Shown here one piece after another: positions 47,505 to 58,839 of a stretch of 64,000 nt of DNA. The notes under the pieces are model-generated. The model made no database searches. It saw only the letters and a list, made by a program, of their open reading frames with translations, and was not told the DNA's origin. The DNA comes from Ceratodon purpureus. Its lineage: Eukaryota; Streptophyta; Bryopsida; Pseudoditrichales; Ditrichaceae. The number at the start of each line of letters is the position of its first letter. Position 1 is the first letter of the stretch. A program made the position numbers and the translations under genes. Location: contig CM026429.1 of NCBI GenBank assembly GCA_014871385.1, positions 14,929,979 through 14,993,978 on the forward strand, in the 5' to 3' direction.

Positions 47505-48426
47505 TTAACCCTTAAAGGACAATTGTCCTAGATGATGTTTAGAATTCGGGCATGTACTTGTAACTTCAATTGAAGCCGAGATTTTTTGAAACTTTTTGTG
47601 AATGTAGGCCATAACAAGGGAATCTATTTTATTTTTTCAATTGGACATTTATAAAAATAGTTATGGTACCCAAAGTGGAAAAAGCTGTTGGATAGGCAAT
47701 TTGGGCAACCCTGATAAATACATCAATTACATCTAAAAATATTTTTATAAATACTTTATGATGTCATATTTGACGTTTCAAAAAAAAAAAAACGATTTTG
47801 AGTGCATAATGTTCACTCCACAGAATATCAAAGTTTTCTTACCATTTCGGGCAGTGTACTAAAAAAACTTTGTCTTTCCTTCATAAAAGTTAGAAAAAAT
47901 ATTATTTTAGGATTTTTCTTTTTTTGAGTGAAAGGATGTACATCAATCTTTACTTGGACCGTTTGGATTGGGACTTTATTGAATAACGGAATTTCTAGGA
48001 AAGAAATAAGATTTAGCATTCTTGTGTATTCAACTTAATGAAATTATTGTTTTCAACATGCTACACTTGACTTTTTAGTGTTATTTTTTAATCCAATTAG
48101 CGAAATTAGTTTTCTTTGACATGCATCTAAACCCCCAAAATCCATAATGCAAAAAACCTAAGAGAAAAAAAAGTTAGAGTGTGTCAACCTTGTCAAAAAT
48201 TGTGTCAAAAAAGTTTGTTTTCGAATTTCAATTGCTATAATCTTCTAATCTCTACGGTCAATTATATTGAAATTTTTTGGAGCTCTTTATTACAGTAATT
48301 TAGTTGAAGATCTTACGGTTTGAATTAGAAAATAATGATTTTTTAGTCATTCATGCTTTTTACATTGGAAATGGCAGTTTTGGAGTGTTATCTTGGGAAA
48401 CATAGTCAAGGAACTTTTGGAGTTAA
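47505..48426 (+). mobile_element. TTAA-flanked ~0.9-kb element, copy B (922 bp)
   Basis: The ends are TTAACCCTTAAAGG (47505) and CTTTTGGAGTTAA (to 48426), decayed. Length is within two bases of copy A, and the landmark gatcttacggtt lies ~115-125 bases before the right end in both. The flanks on both sides share a ttttcatcca-type repeat, as if the element had split it. Confidence 0.6.
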
Positions 48427-49080
48427 ATTTGATTTTCATTTTTCATCTGTATTCAACTAATTTCATCCAATATCTATGACGTAGGAGGGGGTCCATCCAC
48501 ATGAACTCATGTTATCAAAACTGCCCTTTGAAATGAAAGGAAAATATACAATTTACAATTACAAAAATTAGAGTCTACCTATTGATAAAAAATTGTTAAT
48601 TGACATGGCATTGGTTTTTTTTGACATTCACATCAACATATCTACTATTTTGATTTCCAATTGGACATGTTTAGATTACCCTTTTGGTAGTTTTTATTTT
48701 AGAGAAGGTAAGGTATTTTCAGTACACGCCCTCTTGCAAAATATATGATTTCTTTCTCTTTCCAAGCGCGTATGGGGCTCAAACTTGGTGAGCATATACC
48801 TAATTTGCACATCTACAAGAATTGGTGACCATTTATAAATCAAATTTGTTTGCAAGAGTCAAAAAAAACTTTTAGATTGAGTTCAAACCTTATATACTAT
48901 AAGGTGGAATGAGCTCAAAATTGGTATACACCTTTTTGGACAAGGTAAGTAAAAGATCTATGGTTATATATTTTATTTGATGTCTAATAATAAAAACTAG
49001 TAGGTTGCTATTAGTAAGGGTCTATTTTTTGTAGTTTTGGCTCCAAAAATACCAAAAGCCTTATAGGGTTAAAATGTTTT
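48427..49080. other. AT-rich sequence, no gene
   Basis: It begins with the CATCC-rich repeat continued from before copy B. Nothing else is recognised. Confidence 0.4.
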
Positions 49081-49084
49081 TTAA

Positions 49085-49188
49085 ATTTTGCGGATATTAT
49101 TTTATTTTATTTATTTAAAAACAAATGAAGAAACTTCATTGCATAAAGGAAAAAGAAAACCCAGGTCCAAGACATTAGCCAAAGGACA
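49085..49188 (-). mobile_element. Probable retroposon tail at the left edge of satellite block B
   Basis: A T-rich start, then aaacttcattgcataaagg, resembles the complement of the tails at 49522 and 50221. I could not define target duplications. Confidence 0.4.
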
Positions 49189-49521
49189 CAGGGAATCTGG
49201 AAATGACTCAGATATAATTGACATCTTTGAAAGTTGAATAGGTTGATAGATTTGATAGTGGCCAATCTTAGGCACATGATAAGAATCTTTGTGTAAAGTG
49301 TCTAATGTGCAACAGACATTGATAGATTTGACAGTTGATAACATTGAGAGATTTGACAGTTGATAACATTGAGAGATTTGACAGTCTCCATATAGCCCTA
49401 AAGTTGAAAAGATTGATAGATTTGATAGTGTATAGGCTTGGGTACATCATAAGAATCTTTGAGTAAAGAATCTTAAGTATAACTGGCATCTTTAAAAGTA
49501 GAAGTTAAAAAGGTTGTTAGA

Positions 49522-49665
49522 ATTTCCCTTTCCACCCTAGACCTCGGTCTCATGAGGATTGGTTGTACTCTTCTTCCTAAACATCAGATCAAGGTTGATT
49601 GTACTCTTCTTCCTTGCAATGAATTTTGTTCATTTGTTCAAAAAAATTAAAAATTAAAAATAAAA
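49522..49665 (+). mobile_element. Retroposon tail (A-rich 3' end) in satellite block B
   Basis: A 144-base insert contains ttgcaatgaattttgttcat and ends in an AAAATTAAAA-type tail. It is flanked by TGTTAGA at 49515-49521 and 49666-49672, drawn from the satellite. It reads as the 3' end of a truncated LINE, or a SINE. Confidence 0.7.
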
Positions 49666-50220
49666 TGTTAGATTTGACTGTGTGCAGGTTTAGAGACATC
49701 ATGAGAATCTTTGTATATAGTGTCTTAGGTGCAAGTGTCAGTGTCATTTCTGAAAGTGGATGTTAAAGAAGTTGATAGATTTGACAGTATCAAAGCTTAG
49801 ACACATCATGAGAATCTTTGTCTAAAGTGGAAGTTGAAAAGATTGATAGATTTGATAGTGTGCAGGCTTGTGCACATCACAAGAATCTTTGTTTAAAGCG
49901 TCCTAAGTATAATTGGCATCTCTGAAAGTAGAAGTTGAAAAGGTTTGATTTGCAGTGCGTACAGACTTGGCCACATCATGAGAATCTTTGTGTATAGTGT
50001 CTCAAGTGCAACTGTCATTTCCGAAAGTGGATGTTGAGGATGTTGATTGATATGACAGTGTCGAAGCTTAGACACATCATGAGAATCTTTGTCTAAAGTG
50101 AAAATTGAACAGGTTGATAGATTTGACAGTATGTAGGCATGGACACATCATGAGAATCTTTGAGTAAAGTGTCTCAGGTGCAACTGACATTCCTACTACC
50201 ATCCCTCAAAGTGGAAGTTG

Positions 50221-50309
50221 TCATTTCCGCCTTGGACCTTGGTCTTATGAGGAATGCATCTTTTTCTGTGCAATGAAGTCCATTCATTTGCCTTAAAATA
50301 AAATAAAAA
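50221..50309 (+). mobile_element. Second retroposon tail of the same family in block B
   Basis: An 89-base insert shares cttggtcttatgagga, tgcaatgaa and an aaaataaaataaaaa tail with the insert at 49522. It is flanked by TGGAAGTTG at 50212-50220 and 50310-50318. Confidence 0.7.
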
Positions 50310-50590
50310 TGGAAGTTGAATAGATTGTTAGATTTGAGAGTGTGCACGCTTGGGCACATCACGAGAACCTTTGTACAAGTTTCTGAGATGTAGCTCACAT
50401 TTTTAGAGGATAAAGTTGATAACATTGATAGATTTGACAGTTTGTACATTGTCCTACATCTAGAGGCATTTTAGGTAGAATTGAAACATGTAGGAGTTGA
50501 AAAGGTTGATAGATTTGATAGTATGTAGGGCATGAGAGTCTTTTTGTAAAGTATCTCAGGTATAACTGATATTATTGGATAAAGAATTTG

Positions 50591-50593
<3 letters not shown>

Positions 50594-50631
<38 letters not shown>
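50594..50631. repeat. (TA)n microsatellite
   Basis: About 19 TA dinucleotides in a row inside satellite block B. Confidence 0.95.
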
Positions 50632-50634
<3 letters not shown>

Positions 50635-50700
50635 TATTTTGCATGTATTGTCACATCATAAGAATCTTGGTGTATGGCATCTCAAGTATTATTTATATCT

Positions 50701-51617
50701 TTAACCCCTAGCTTTCCTTATGTTTTTGGAAGCTTGAAACCTAAAAACTCTGATTTTTTACCTCTATGCACTTCCAAGGGTGTAAAAAAAAATTTAATTT
50801 TATTTAAAGACTTCCAACCATAAGATCTTAAATTTAAGCTATTCATGGTTCTACCAAAAAATGACCGTTGGATGATAATCGTTTTTAAAATTGTAATATT
50901 CAAAGTTTGTGCAAAAGTTTTTTTGGGGATTTTTTCCACGATGCAAAGAGAGACTTGAAGATTGTTACTCCAAACATTTTGCTCATGTTTTTTTCCATCT
51001 AGCTAACTAGATTAGATATGCTCATGCAAAATTTTAGGGACTCAGAACGCTTTTTACAGCTTCATGCAAATAATTTTCTATAAGAAGGTATAAAATCGAC
51101 AAAATAGTAAAACATGTGTTACGAAAACAATTTGTGGACTAGAGAAAAAGTAAACGGTGAGTAGGTACCTTTATAAATTTTTGATTTTCAATAGAATTTA
51201 ATTTTTTCTAATTTCTAAAATCTCAAATTTTGACAAATTTTAAAAGGAATGAATAACAAAATACTAAAAACTTTGAAGCTTGTCTTTGTAAGTTTTGGAG
51301 ACTTCTGTTTTTAAATTAGTAAACTTTTTGACTTCGGTCACTATGGAATTTGAGTAGTGATTTGGTTATGAACATATTTCATTTCTTTTTTTAAATACCT
51401 AAATTTAAACTGCCCGTTTTCAACTTGAAACCCGAAATTTTTAGATGAAGGTTCTAAAATTGATTTTTGGCTTTGGAAATTTTATCACGTACATTTTAAC
51501 ATAAAAGAAGCATCCAGTAAAAATCTTGAAAAAAAATATTACTTTTAACCCTTCCATATAGGCTGCCCAAAATTGCAAATACATGTTTTGGGATTTTAAA
51601 GAAAGTTAGGGGTTTAA
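50701..51617 (-). mobile_element. TTAA-flanked ~0.9-kb element, copy C, inserted in satellite
   Basis: The left end is TTAACCCCTAGCTTTCCTTA; the right end is AAAGTTAGGGGTTTAA with one extra T. The interior is the inverse of copy A: tgcccaaaattgc, catccagtaaaaatctt, ccaaacattttgctcat and ccaaccataagatctt. Satellite units stand on both sides (to 50700 and from ~51660), which shows the insertion site directly. Confidence 0.8.
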
Positions 51618-52264
51618 ATGAAAGCTAATTATTTAAAAAATCTGCAAATTTTTAAACATTGGCATATGTTGAGAATCTTGGTTTCAAGTGTAATTGACAT
51701 TTTTAAAAGTGGAAGTTCATTATATAGATGAATTTTGTAAATTTCAAGTTGTACTGAATCTTTAGAATCTTTTACTAAGGTACAGCCAAATTCCTTGGAA
51801 TTATTTAAATATTTTATTTTAATTTACATAATATTTTGCATTAGCATGTTTCATATTTCTATTGTTTTTCCCTACATTTTTTGTTAGAATACATATGTTA
51901 AATTTTATTTAAATTGGATTCAAAAATCTTTACTAAAATTATCTATACTTTGGATATATATTACAATCTCAACCTCTAATTGATTTTAATCCTAAAATGA
52001 TTTCAAATGTGTTTAAAACAATAAACCACCATTAGTAGATGGCTTTAATGATTTGAAACAACGTCTTTACTAGCCGAAGTGACATTATCGATGAAATTTA
52101 TATACACCAATCCATCCATAACTAGATTACAATCGTAATTTGTCATCATCAACCAAATTTTTTGATACATTTATACATGCAAAATTTGACAATTTCCTTG
52201 GTGTGATATAGACGACTTTATTATAGGTAAAAAAATCAAACACACATTTCACTTTTTACATAAT
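51618..52264. other. Decayed satellite unit and AT-rich sequence
   Basis: At 51660-51760 a decayed satellite unit is readable (atgttgagaatcttgg, caagtgtaattgacat, gtggaagttcat). The rest is AT-rich without gene. Confidence 0.5.
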
Positions 52265-53114
52265 TTAACCCCTAATCGGCCAAGGATGTTTTTGCTCAAA
52301 ACTGCCACCAAATAGTCCCTTTTGAAAGCAAGCTGGATAGTGCAAAATTGAAACCAATTTTGGTATTTCCAACCATAAGATCTTGTATCTAACTTCTATG
52401 TCTATGTGCATGTCAAATCTCACACTCTCATTCCGTACCATTTGAGAGATCATAGCATTCAAAGTTGAAAAAAAAGTTTTTTACCCTGCAAAAAGAGGAC
52501 AACAGTATTTTGGGGTCCAAAAAAACCATTTTTTGGAGTAGATTTGGATGGCGTTTCTTTGGATTCTTGTTCCTAGGTGAGTTAGGTACCACAAAATCTC
52601 ATACCCATGCAAGGTGTAGAACCTAGAGAAAATCATCAATTTCCACAAGGGGGTATGCTGAAATTCACATACAAAGACTGTTTTTTTACAATAAAAATAG
52701 CATATGAAACATTCTTGGATTGAAAATCCAAACGGTGGAAACATGCTCTAGTGGCTCTTCTACATATAGAAATTTTTATTTTTGGAAAAAAAAAAATCTC
52801 GATTTTTGGTGGAATTTCAAAGTTTCGTCTTTAGGCAGATTTTGGCAGTTTTGGGCAGTTTTGGGCAGTTTCGGGCAGAAATTGCTGCATTCACAGTGGC
52901 TGAGAGCCTGCCCGTGGATGGGCGTTTTATGCTCAGAGGAGCATAACTTTTGCTCACTTCATCCAAAAAAAATTAAAAAAATATCCCCATAAACCTTTTG
53001 AAAAAACCTTTTTCCATAAGAAATTTCAAAAAAATTCAAGTAAATTTGAATTTTTAGGAACCTGCCCAAATTTCAAAAACGCCCATTCTAGGACTTTGGC
53101 CAATTAGGGGTTAA
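52265..53114 (-). mobile_element. TTAA-flanked ~0.85-kb element, copy D
   Basis: The ends are TTAACCCCTAATCGGCCAA and TTGGCCAATTAGGGGTTAA, inverted repeats of 19 bases with one mismatch: the best-kept ends of the family. The landmark ccataagatctt lies ~110 bases from the left end, as in copy C. Flanks beyond TTAA differ, so TTAA itself is the target duplication. No transposase frame is seen. Confidence 0.85.
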
Positions 53115-55333
53115 CACATTTCAATACCAAAATTAGCTTTGCAAGATATGTTGATGATTTAACTACAAACACAAATAAAACAATAAGAGAGGTTTTTTGA
53201 ATGGGTTGGAATGGAGTTTCGGACACCAATCAATCTGCACCACATATTGGAAAGGGAAATCATGTTTTCAAATTGAGTTTTCATTTTGTAGGCTTGTTAG
53301 GCACCCTCCAATAAAAAAATCTTCTTGTACATAATTGAACACAAAAATAGTTATTTTGTTATTTTTTGAGATTTTAATTACATAAAAAATAATAAACTAT
53401 GTCTTAATTCAAGGGTTTATTTCTTTATAAAAAACTATGTTTACGAAAAGTGTGTGTCATGGTTTTGGACATCTTTCCATATTTTTATAAAAGTTTTACA
53501 TTAATATTAAATATAAAATTTAGTAACAAGTATATAATATTAAACGTTATGGTGGTAAAGATGTGCAACTTTTCATTGCGTAAAATATAAGGCATCAAAA
53601 TGCGTTGGTTTTGTTACTTGTAAGGTAGGATTTAAACTTTTAAGTTTTTTCTTAAGCTAAATTTTGATTATCTTTCTAAGTATGTAGTGAAAACTTAAAA
53701 AAACATTGTGCACATTCATCTAAAAGCGTATAATAAGATCCTATACTTGTAAGTTGAAAAAACGTTTATTCAATTTTTGGCCTTTGTACTATAAAGGATG
53801 CAAATTTGAATAGATTTATATGAAATATTATCAAAGAACTTTAGGCAATTAATTATTTGATACTTAATCTTTAAATGTATTATAAAAACATCAAATAATA
53901 ATTTTATTATCTTCCCTTAAAGTTTAGCATTTATGATGTATCAACCATTTTTGTCATGTAAAAATTCGACATTATGGTAATCAATATGGTTCTATAGTCC
54001 TTAAGTATTTTTAAGATTGTGAATAAACAAGATAAACATACTTTAAACTTGTAGATATATTGATGATTTTCTAAATTGCATTTGACCTCTAAAAGAAAAA
54101 TGTTTATATGAGGATTTTTTAATATTACGTGTAGGTTTTTGTAATGTCAATTTTGAGTCTACTTTTTAACTATTTATTTATTTATGGTGCTAGCATTGTG
54201 GACTTGTAATTTTTTTTGCCACCAAAAATTGGAAAAAGAAGAAACTACTATATCCGAGGTACTTTATTTCCAACTTAGTCGGTAGTTTAGGCATCTATTA
54301 TAAGAGGAATCAAAACTTTTGCATTATATATGCACCCTACATGGTGCAAAAAGGTCTTATTTGTTCTACAAATATTAAAGATTTTGTTCATTTTTCCTTT
54401 TTAACTCTATGTAAAAAAAAAACATCAACCTTTAATAAGACCATTTGAATTCAATCCTTTCAAATCATAATATTTACAATTTTTTTAAATAAAAAAAGGC
54501 TTTTTGGCAATAATGTAAAATTCTTTTCACTGGAAAATTATTTTGAAAATGTTACACACCTTTGTTACATCTAAAATTTGGTCAAATATACTTTACATGG
54601 TTTCCTTTAAAATATTGAAATCTTGCCAATTTACATTAATAAGAACAATTTAGTCTAAAGATGAAACCAAGTATTACTATGGCAAGGTCCCTAAAAGGTA
54701 TTTTCTTTACTTTAAAGACAATAACTTCCTAGTCCACGCACTAAACAATTCTTAAGCAATAACCACAGCTTTTCCTAGTAGACTTGGATGGAGACCCTAA
54801 ATTTGAAATTGAGAAAAAAATTATTATTTTCCGTTTTGCTTCTTTTCGACGGAAATCGCATTTTTCTAATGAAACATTGTAACAAAATTGTAAAACAATT
54901 GAAGACGCTAAATTACCTTAGGGGAAAAAACCAATAAAAAGTCAAGAACATGTTGAAACTATGGCATTCTTACTGATGGTTCTTTACTGTGAAATTGCCA
55001 AGGATTGAATAGTTTAAATCATATGTTGAAATGGATTTCAAATTCCAAATCATCATCAAAAGGTTGCTACAAGCGGAATTGATGTTATACTATTATACAG
55101 TAAGTGAATTGCATGGATTATGATGAAAATCTTTGCTGTTGGTTGCAACTTGAATGCTCATGTTTTGGTAGTTAACTTGTTTTATTCAAACCAGGACGGT
55201 AATGTTATTATGTGCATTCCGAATAACTTATCTGATCAACCTGGAAGTCTTTCGGGCTGCCACCAGCACAAGTAAACCTTACATCATCAGTGAACAATTA
55301 TAGTAAAAATCAAGTTGGGGTGTCTAAAGAGGA
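53115..55333. other. Very AT-rich stretch, no gene
   Basis: No open frame over 60 codons and no repeat unit was recognised in 2.2 kb. Confidence 0.5.
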
Positions 55334-55426
55334 CACTAGTGGAAGAGGGCTCCAATCCCTTGAGAATTTTTTTTACGACGAATTGGGCAAATTTTCTCAA
55401 GGGATTGGAGCCCTCTTCCACTAGTG
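55334..55426. repeat. Perfect 33-bp hairpin with 27-base loop
   Basis: The arm 55334-55366 (starts cactagtggaagagggctcc) and the arm 55394-55426 are exact reverse complements. The GC content of the arms is well above the surroundings. Origin is unknown: fold-back element end, recent inverted duplication or small-RNA precursor. Confidence 0.95.
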
Positions 55427-55826
55427 GGAAAAAAAAAGTATCCTACCCAACTCAACAATGGCGGTGATTTACCACAGTAACAAAAATTGTTCTCAACTAA
55501 TCATACTACATACTATTACAATTGGAGGGAATTACACAACATAGTCATCTTCGATTGCCACAAGTCACATATGGCTAGTTCAAACTATACCCAAGTTGAG
55601 AAGTTTGGATCGAGCATTCTGCTCAATCCAAATTATTACTAGAGATGTTGTTGCCTTGGCACCATAACTTCTTAAAAGTGCAACCACTTGGGGCTTTTTG
55701 GGAAGGGACGTCCTTAGAACTTCGGCCCTTAATATGAAGACCGAGAGACTGGACTTTGGGCATTTCAGTATTTTCATTGGTCCAAACCGACGGCCTCTCA
55801 AAGTTTGGGCATAAAGTTTGGGCATA

Positions 55827-56201
55827 AGGTAATGCGCTCAAAAACCGTCCCGGCCCAAAAACCGTCCCATAGGCTTTGACATAGGCTGTTCCTGAAACTG
55901 TGCAAAATCATTCTAATTCCGTCTATGGCTGCAGAAATTGAGTGCTTGTGATTGGTGCAGAAACGTCCTATTCACAGAATCCAAGTGGTCATATTAACCA
56001 TGACTCTAGGGACGGTTAGTGGAGCACCTAGGGCTGAACATTCAAAAATTCATAGGAAATTGTAGACTTACTCAAAAACTGATTTTTTTTTTGGGATGGC
56101 TTTGCACTAGCTTTGCACTTCATCCAAAAATTATAAAAAAATTCCACCACTATTCCAAATGAGCAAACCTGAAATTCGGACGGTTTCTGAGCGCATTACC
56201 T
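55827..56201. mobile_element. TA-flanked MITE, 375 bp
   Basis: The left end aggtaatgcgctcaaaaacc and the right end ggtttctgagcgcattacct are inverted repeats with one mismatch over about 24 bases (they extend to gtcc/ggac). TA stands on both sides (55825-55826, 56202-56203). It is non-coding. The TA duplication points to Tc1/mariner-type mobilisation; the ends are not the standard Stowaway ends. Confidence 0.7.
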
Positions 56202-56203
56202 TA

Positions 56204-56944
56204 GTCTAAACCAGCCCAAAGTTGTGAGTACGATAACACACTGGGCCATTTTAAGGCTGCATCTCAAGGTTAGTCAATGAGGTAAGTGAAACGAGCAAAG
56301 AACTATCATTGCAAGACCATGATAACACAGGATGGGGCAGCAAGCAAACAAACAATCAAATGCCTCCAATGTAAGCATAATGTATCATAATTAGCTGCTG
56401 TGTTTCACAGGTTAGTCTAAATTGGAATGAGTCCAGTTGGGTTTGACAGGTTCAATACTTGGGCTAAATCTGAACAAAGTATGGAGCCTTCATCATTGTC
56501 TATAGTGTAGATTCACCACTTGCATGAGTAAGTTATGTCCACACCACCACATAAGATGAAATGTAAGAATAGGTAATTTTCCATATTTTCATACTAGGAA
56601 GAGGTGAACTTACAGTGCTGATTCATACTATGCACTGTGAAGAAAAGGGCGATTTGCACCCAAAAATCTTGGGTTGGAGCTGAAGAAAATGGAGAGTTCT
56701 CTTTAGTGGATAAATTGAGTATCTAATTTTTGGGTTTAGACGAAGGAGAAGGTTGGTTGTAAATAAGGTTTTATTTTGACTGATGAAAAATCTAGTTGGA
56801 ACCTTTGCATGGAAAATTGGATAGTAATTTCCTTAGGCCTTAAGTCCTAAAAATCCTTGATGCAAATTTGTCAAATTTGCCAAAACTGACTTTTTTCTCA
56901 ACCTAAATAACTTGATTGACTACTTATGTACCCAAATTGGACCT

Positions 56945-56977
<33 letters not shown>

Positions 56978-58560
56978 GTTTTTGTTTTGTTTTTGATTTT
57001 TGACTACATTTGTGAGATCACAAAGATTAAGTAGGGTACAATGTTTTCAATAAATGTGCGATTCTAATATTTTATATATTTTTTGTCAAACTTTGAAGTT
57101 TGTCCTTGTAAAACTTATGGATACTACAACTTAGTTAAGTTTTTATTTTTAGCAGAATTTTGGTTAATAACACATTACAATAAATAGATTCCAAAAATAT
57201 CTTATATTCATAATTTTTTTAGCGGGCCAGATTCAAAGAGAGAATAAGTTCTACAATGAAAAAATCTCAAAAATTTAAAAATCCACCAAAAACTCACACA
57301 ATTAGGTTGGAATAAAACATTGCTTTACAATAATCACTTCTCCAGACAATTTTTTGCTAAAACTAAGCAATATACTCACAAATCTCAGTCTCAAAATAAA
57401 TTTCTACATGTACAGAGGGGTCCAAAAAAATGTGAATTATATATACCATGTGTACAAAGGTTAAGAAGGGCAAAAAAATATGGTCTTGGTGTATGTCTAA
57501 CACCATATCATGTTTTTTTGCTCATAATTTTTTTTAAAACTTTCTATCACTAAGTTTGTAAGACCCTGCTTCAGTACCATACTTCAAAGTAGCCAAAGCA
57601 ATGACAGTATCCAACTCTACTACAATATGATCTGAGGTCATAACTCCACTTCAACCCTGCAATCTCTTTATACCAACAAAGACCAACTATGAGATTGTTT
57701 GGGCAGTCCAACAAATTCGTGGGATTCTTGTATTCTATTCAAGGATGGTTTATTTTCTCAGCATCCTACACACTCAATCCGGAAATCATATTGTGGGCGG
57801 AGCTGAAAGTCTTCGTCCGCCTGGCTTCTTCATGGATTGAGCTTCAGGTATATTCAAAAACACAACTCTGCAGTCACAGCCAAATTTCAACTAAGTATCA
57901 TGGATGATTACATTCTCTTCCATGTAATTGACTTAGAAGACTCCTCTTATAAATCATGATTCCCTCGAATTCTACAAGTGGCAAAGTTTGAGTTTGAAAC
58001 AACTTGAGGACCTTCCTGCTCATCAAGCATACCATCAAGAACCTGCGTCAAACGACTTTGCAGTCCTGCTAACCTACCTCCACTGGGTCACTGCCTTCAC
58101 CTCTCTCTCAGGCTCAATAAACCACAAACCTGCACCCCTGCACCTGGTGCAGCCCGTCCTTCACCGCAAATCCGGACTTCCTCATTTGTAATAGACAATA
58201 TGTGATCAAGACCACATTCTTCTTCCTCCATCTTACTGAAGAGCTCCATGTCCAGCATCCTCTCATGCACCCAAGGCTGTTCCCACCAGCTATTTGTTGC
58301 AACTTTTGCAGGTTGCATACCTAACTCTACACATGACATCTGAGCCTTGACAAAGCCTAACTTCAGCCCTCAGAGGATCCGATCAGCCTCTCTTAAGCAT
58401 GCATAGTTGCCTCACTTAGCTTACGCAAACAAGAAATGCCATATTCATTAAATTGGCCAATCCTGATTGAATTGGCTGCTCAAATGGTGTAATTTCAGTT
58501 CAGTTTTTCTCTGTATTTGAATAGGATGGCGGTCAATATATATAAACAAGATTGGCCAAT
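56204..58560. other. AT-rich flank; poly-T tract; no recognised gene
   Basis: A poly-T run lies at about 56947-56977. The part 57560-58400 has a more balanced base composition and could be a decayed gene or element, with frames at 57689-57907 (plus) and 58097-58339 (minus) that I do not recognise. Confidence 0.4.
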
Positions 58561-58801
58561 TTAACCCCTAAAATTCCACAGAACCCAAAGTGGGTTGCAG
58601 GAACTTCAGCAAGCTACCAGAGTTAGGATTTTTAATATTTTTTGACAAGATTTTTGCAGTGAACATTATAAATAATAATATTTATGGGGTTGAAATTTCA
58701 GCATTTAAAAAATAAAAAAAATAAAAAAACGGATTTTTTGAAATTTTCAGCATTTTAGGAGTGAAAATTGACAAAAACGGGCCTAGAATTTTAGGGGTTA
58801 A
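58561..58801 (+). mobile_element. TTAA-flanked short MITE (241 bp), copy 2
   Basis: TTAACCCCTAAAATTC at the left and GAATTTTAGGGGTTAA at the right, perfect over 16 bases including TTAA. It is the inverse counterpart of 42275-42522. It shares the CCCCTAA end with the longer 0.9-kb elements, so both classes may use the same transposase. Confidence 0.85.
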
Positions 58802-58839
58802 TGAATATAGCGATAGGAGTTTCTCGCTAAGTCAATCCA

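Larger units (their letters stand above)
49190..50700. repeat. Degenerate ~101-bp satellite, block B
   Basis: The same unit as block A. Landmarks catcatgagaatcttt or variants lie near 49697, 49804, 49876, 49973, 50074 and 50145, with spacings of ~97-107 and ~71-72. The two spacings reflect a full unit and a variant lacking ~30 bases. The array is broken by retroposon tails and, at its right, by a TTAA element after which a decayed unit resumes at ~51660-51760. Confidence 0.85.
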
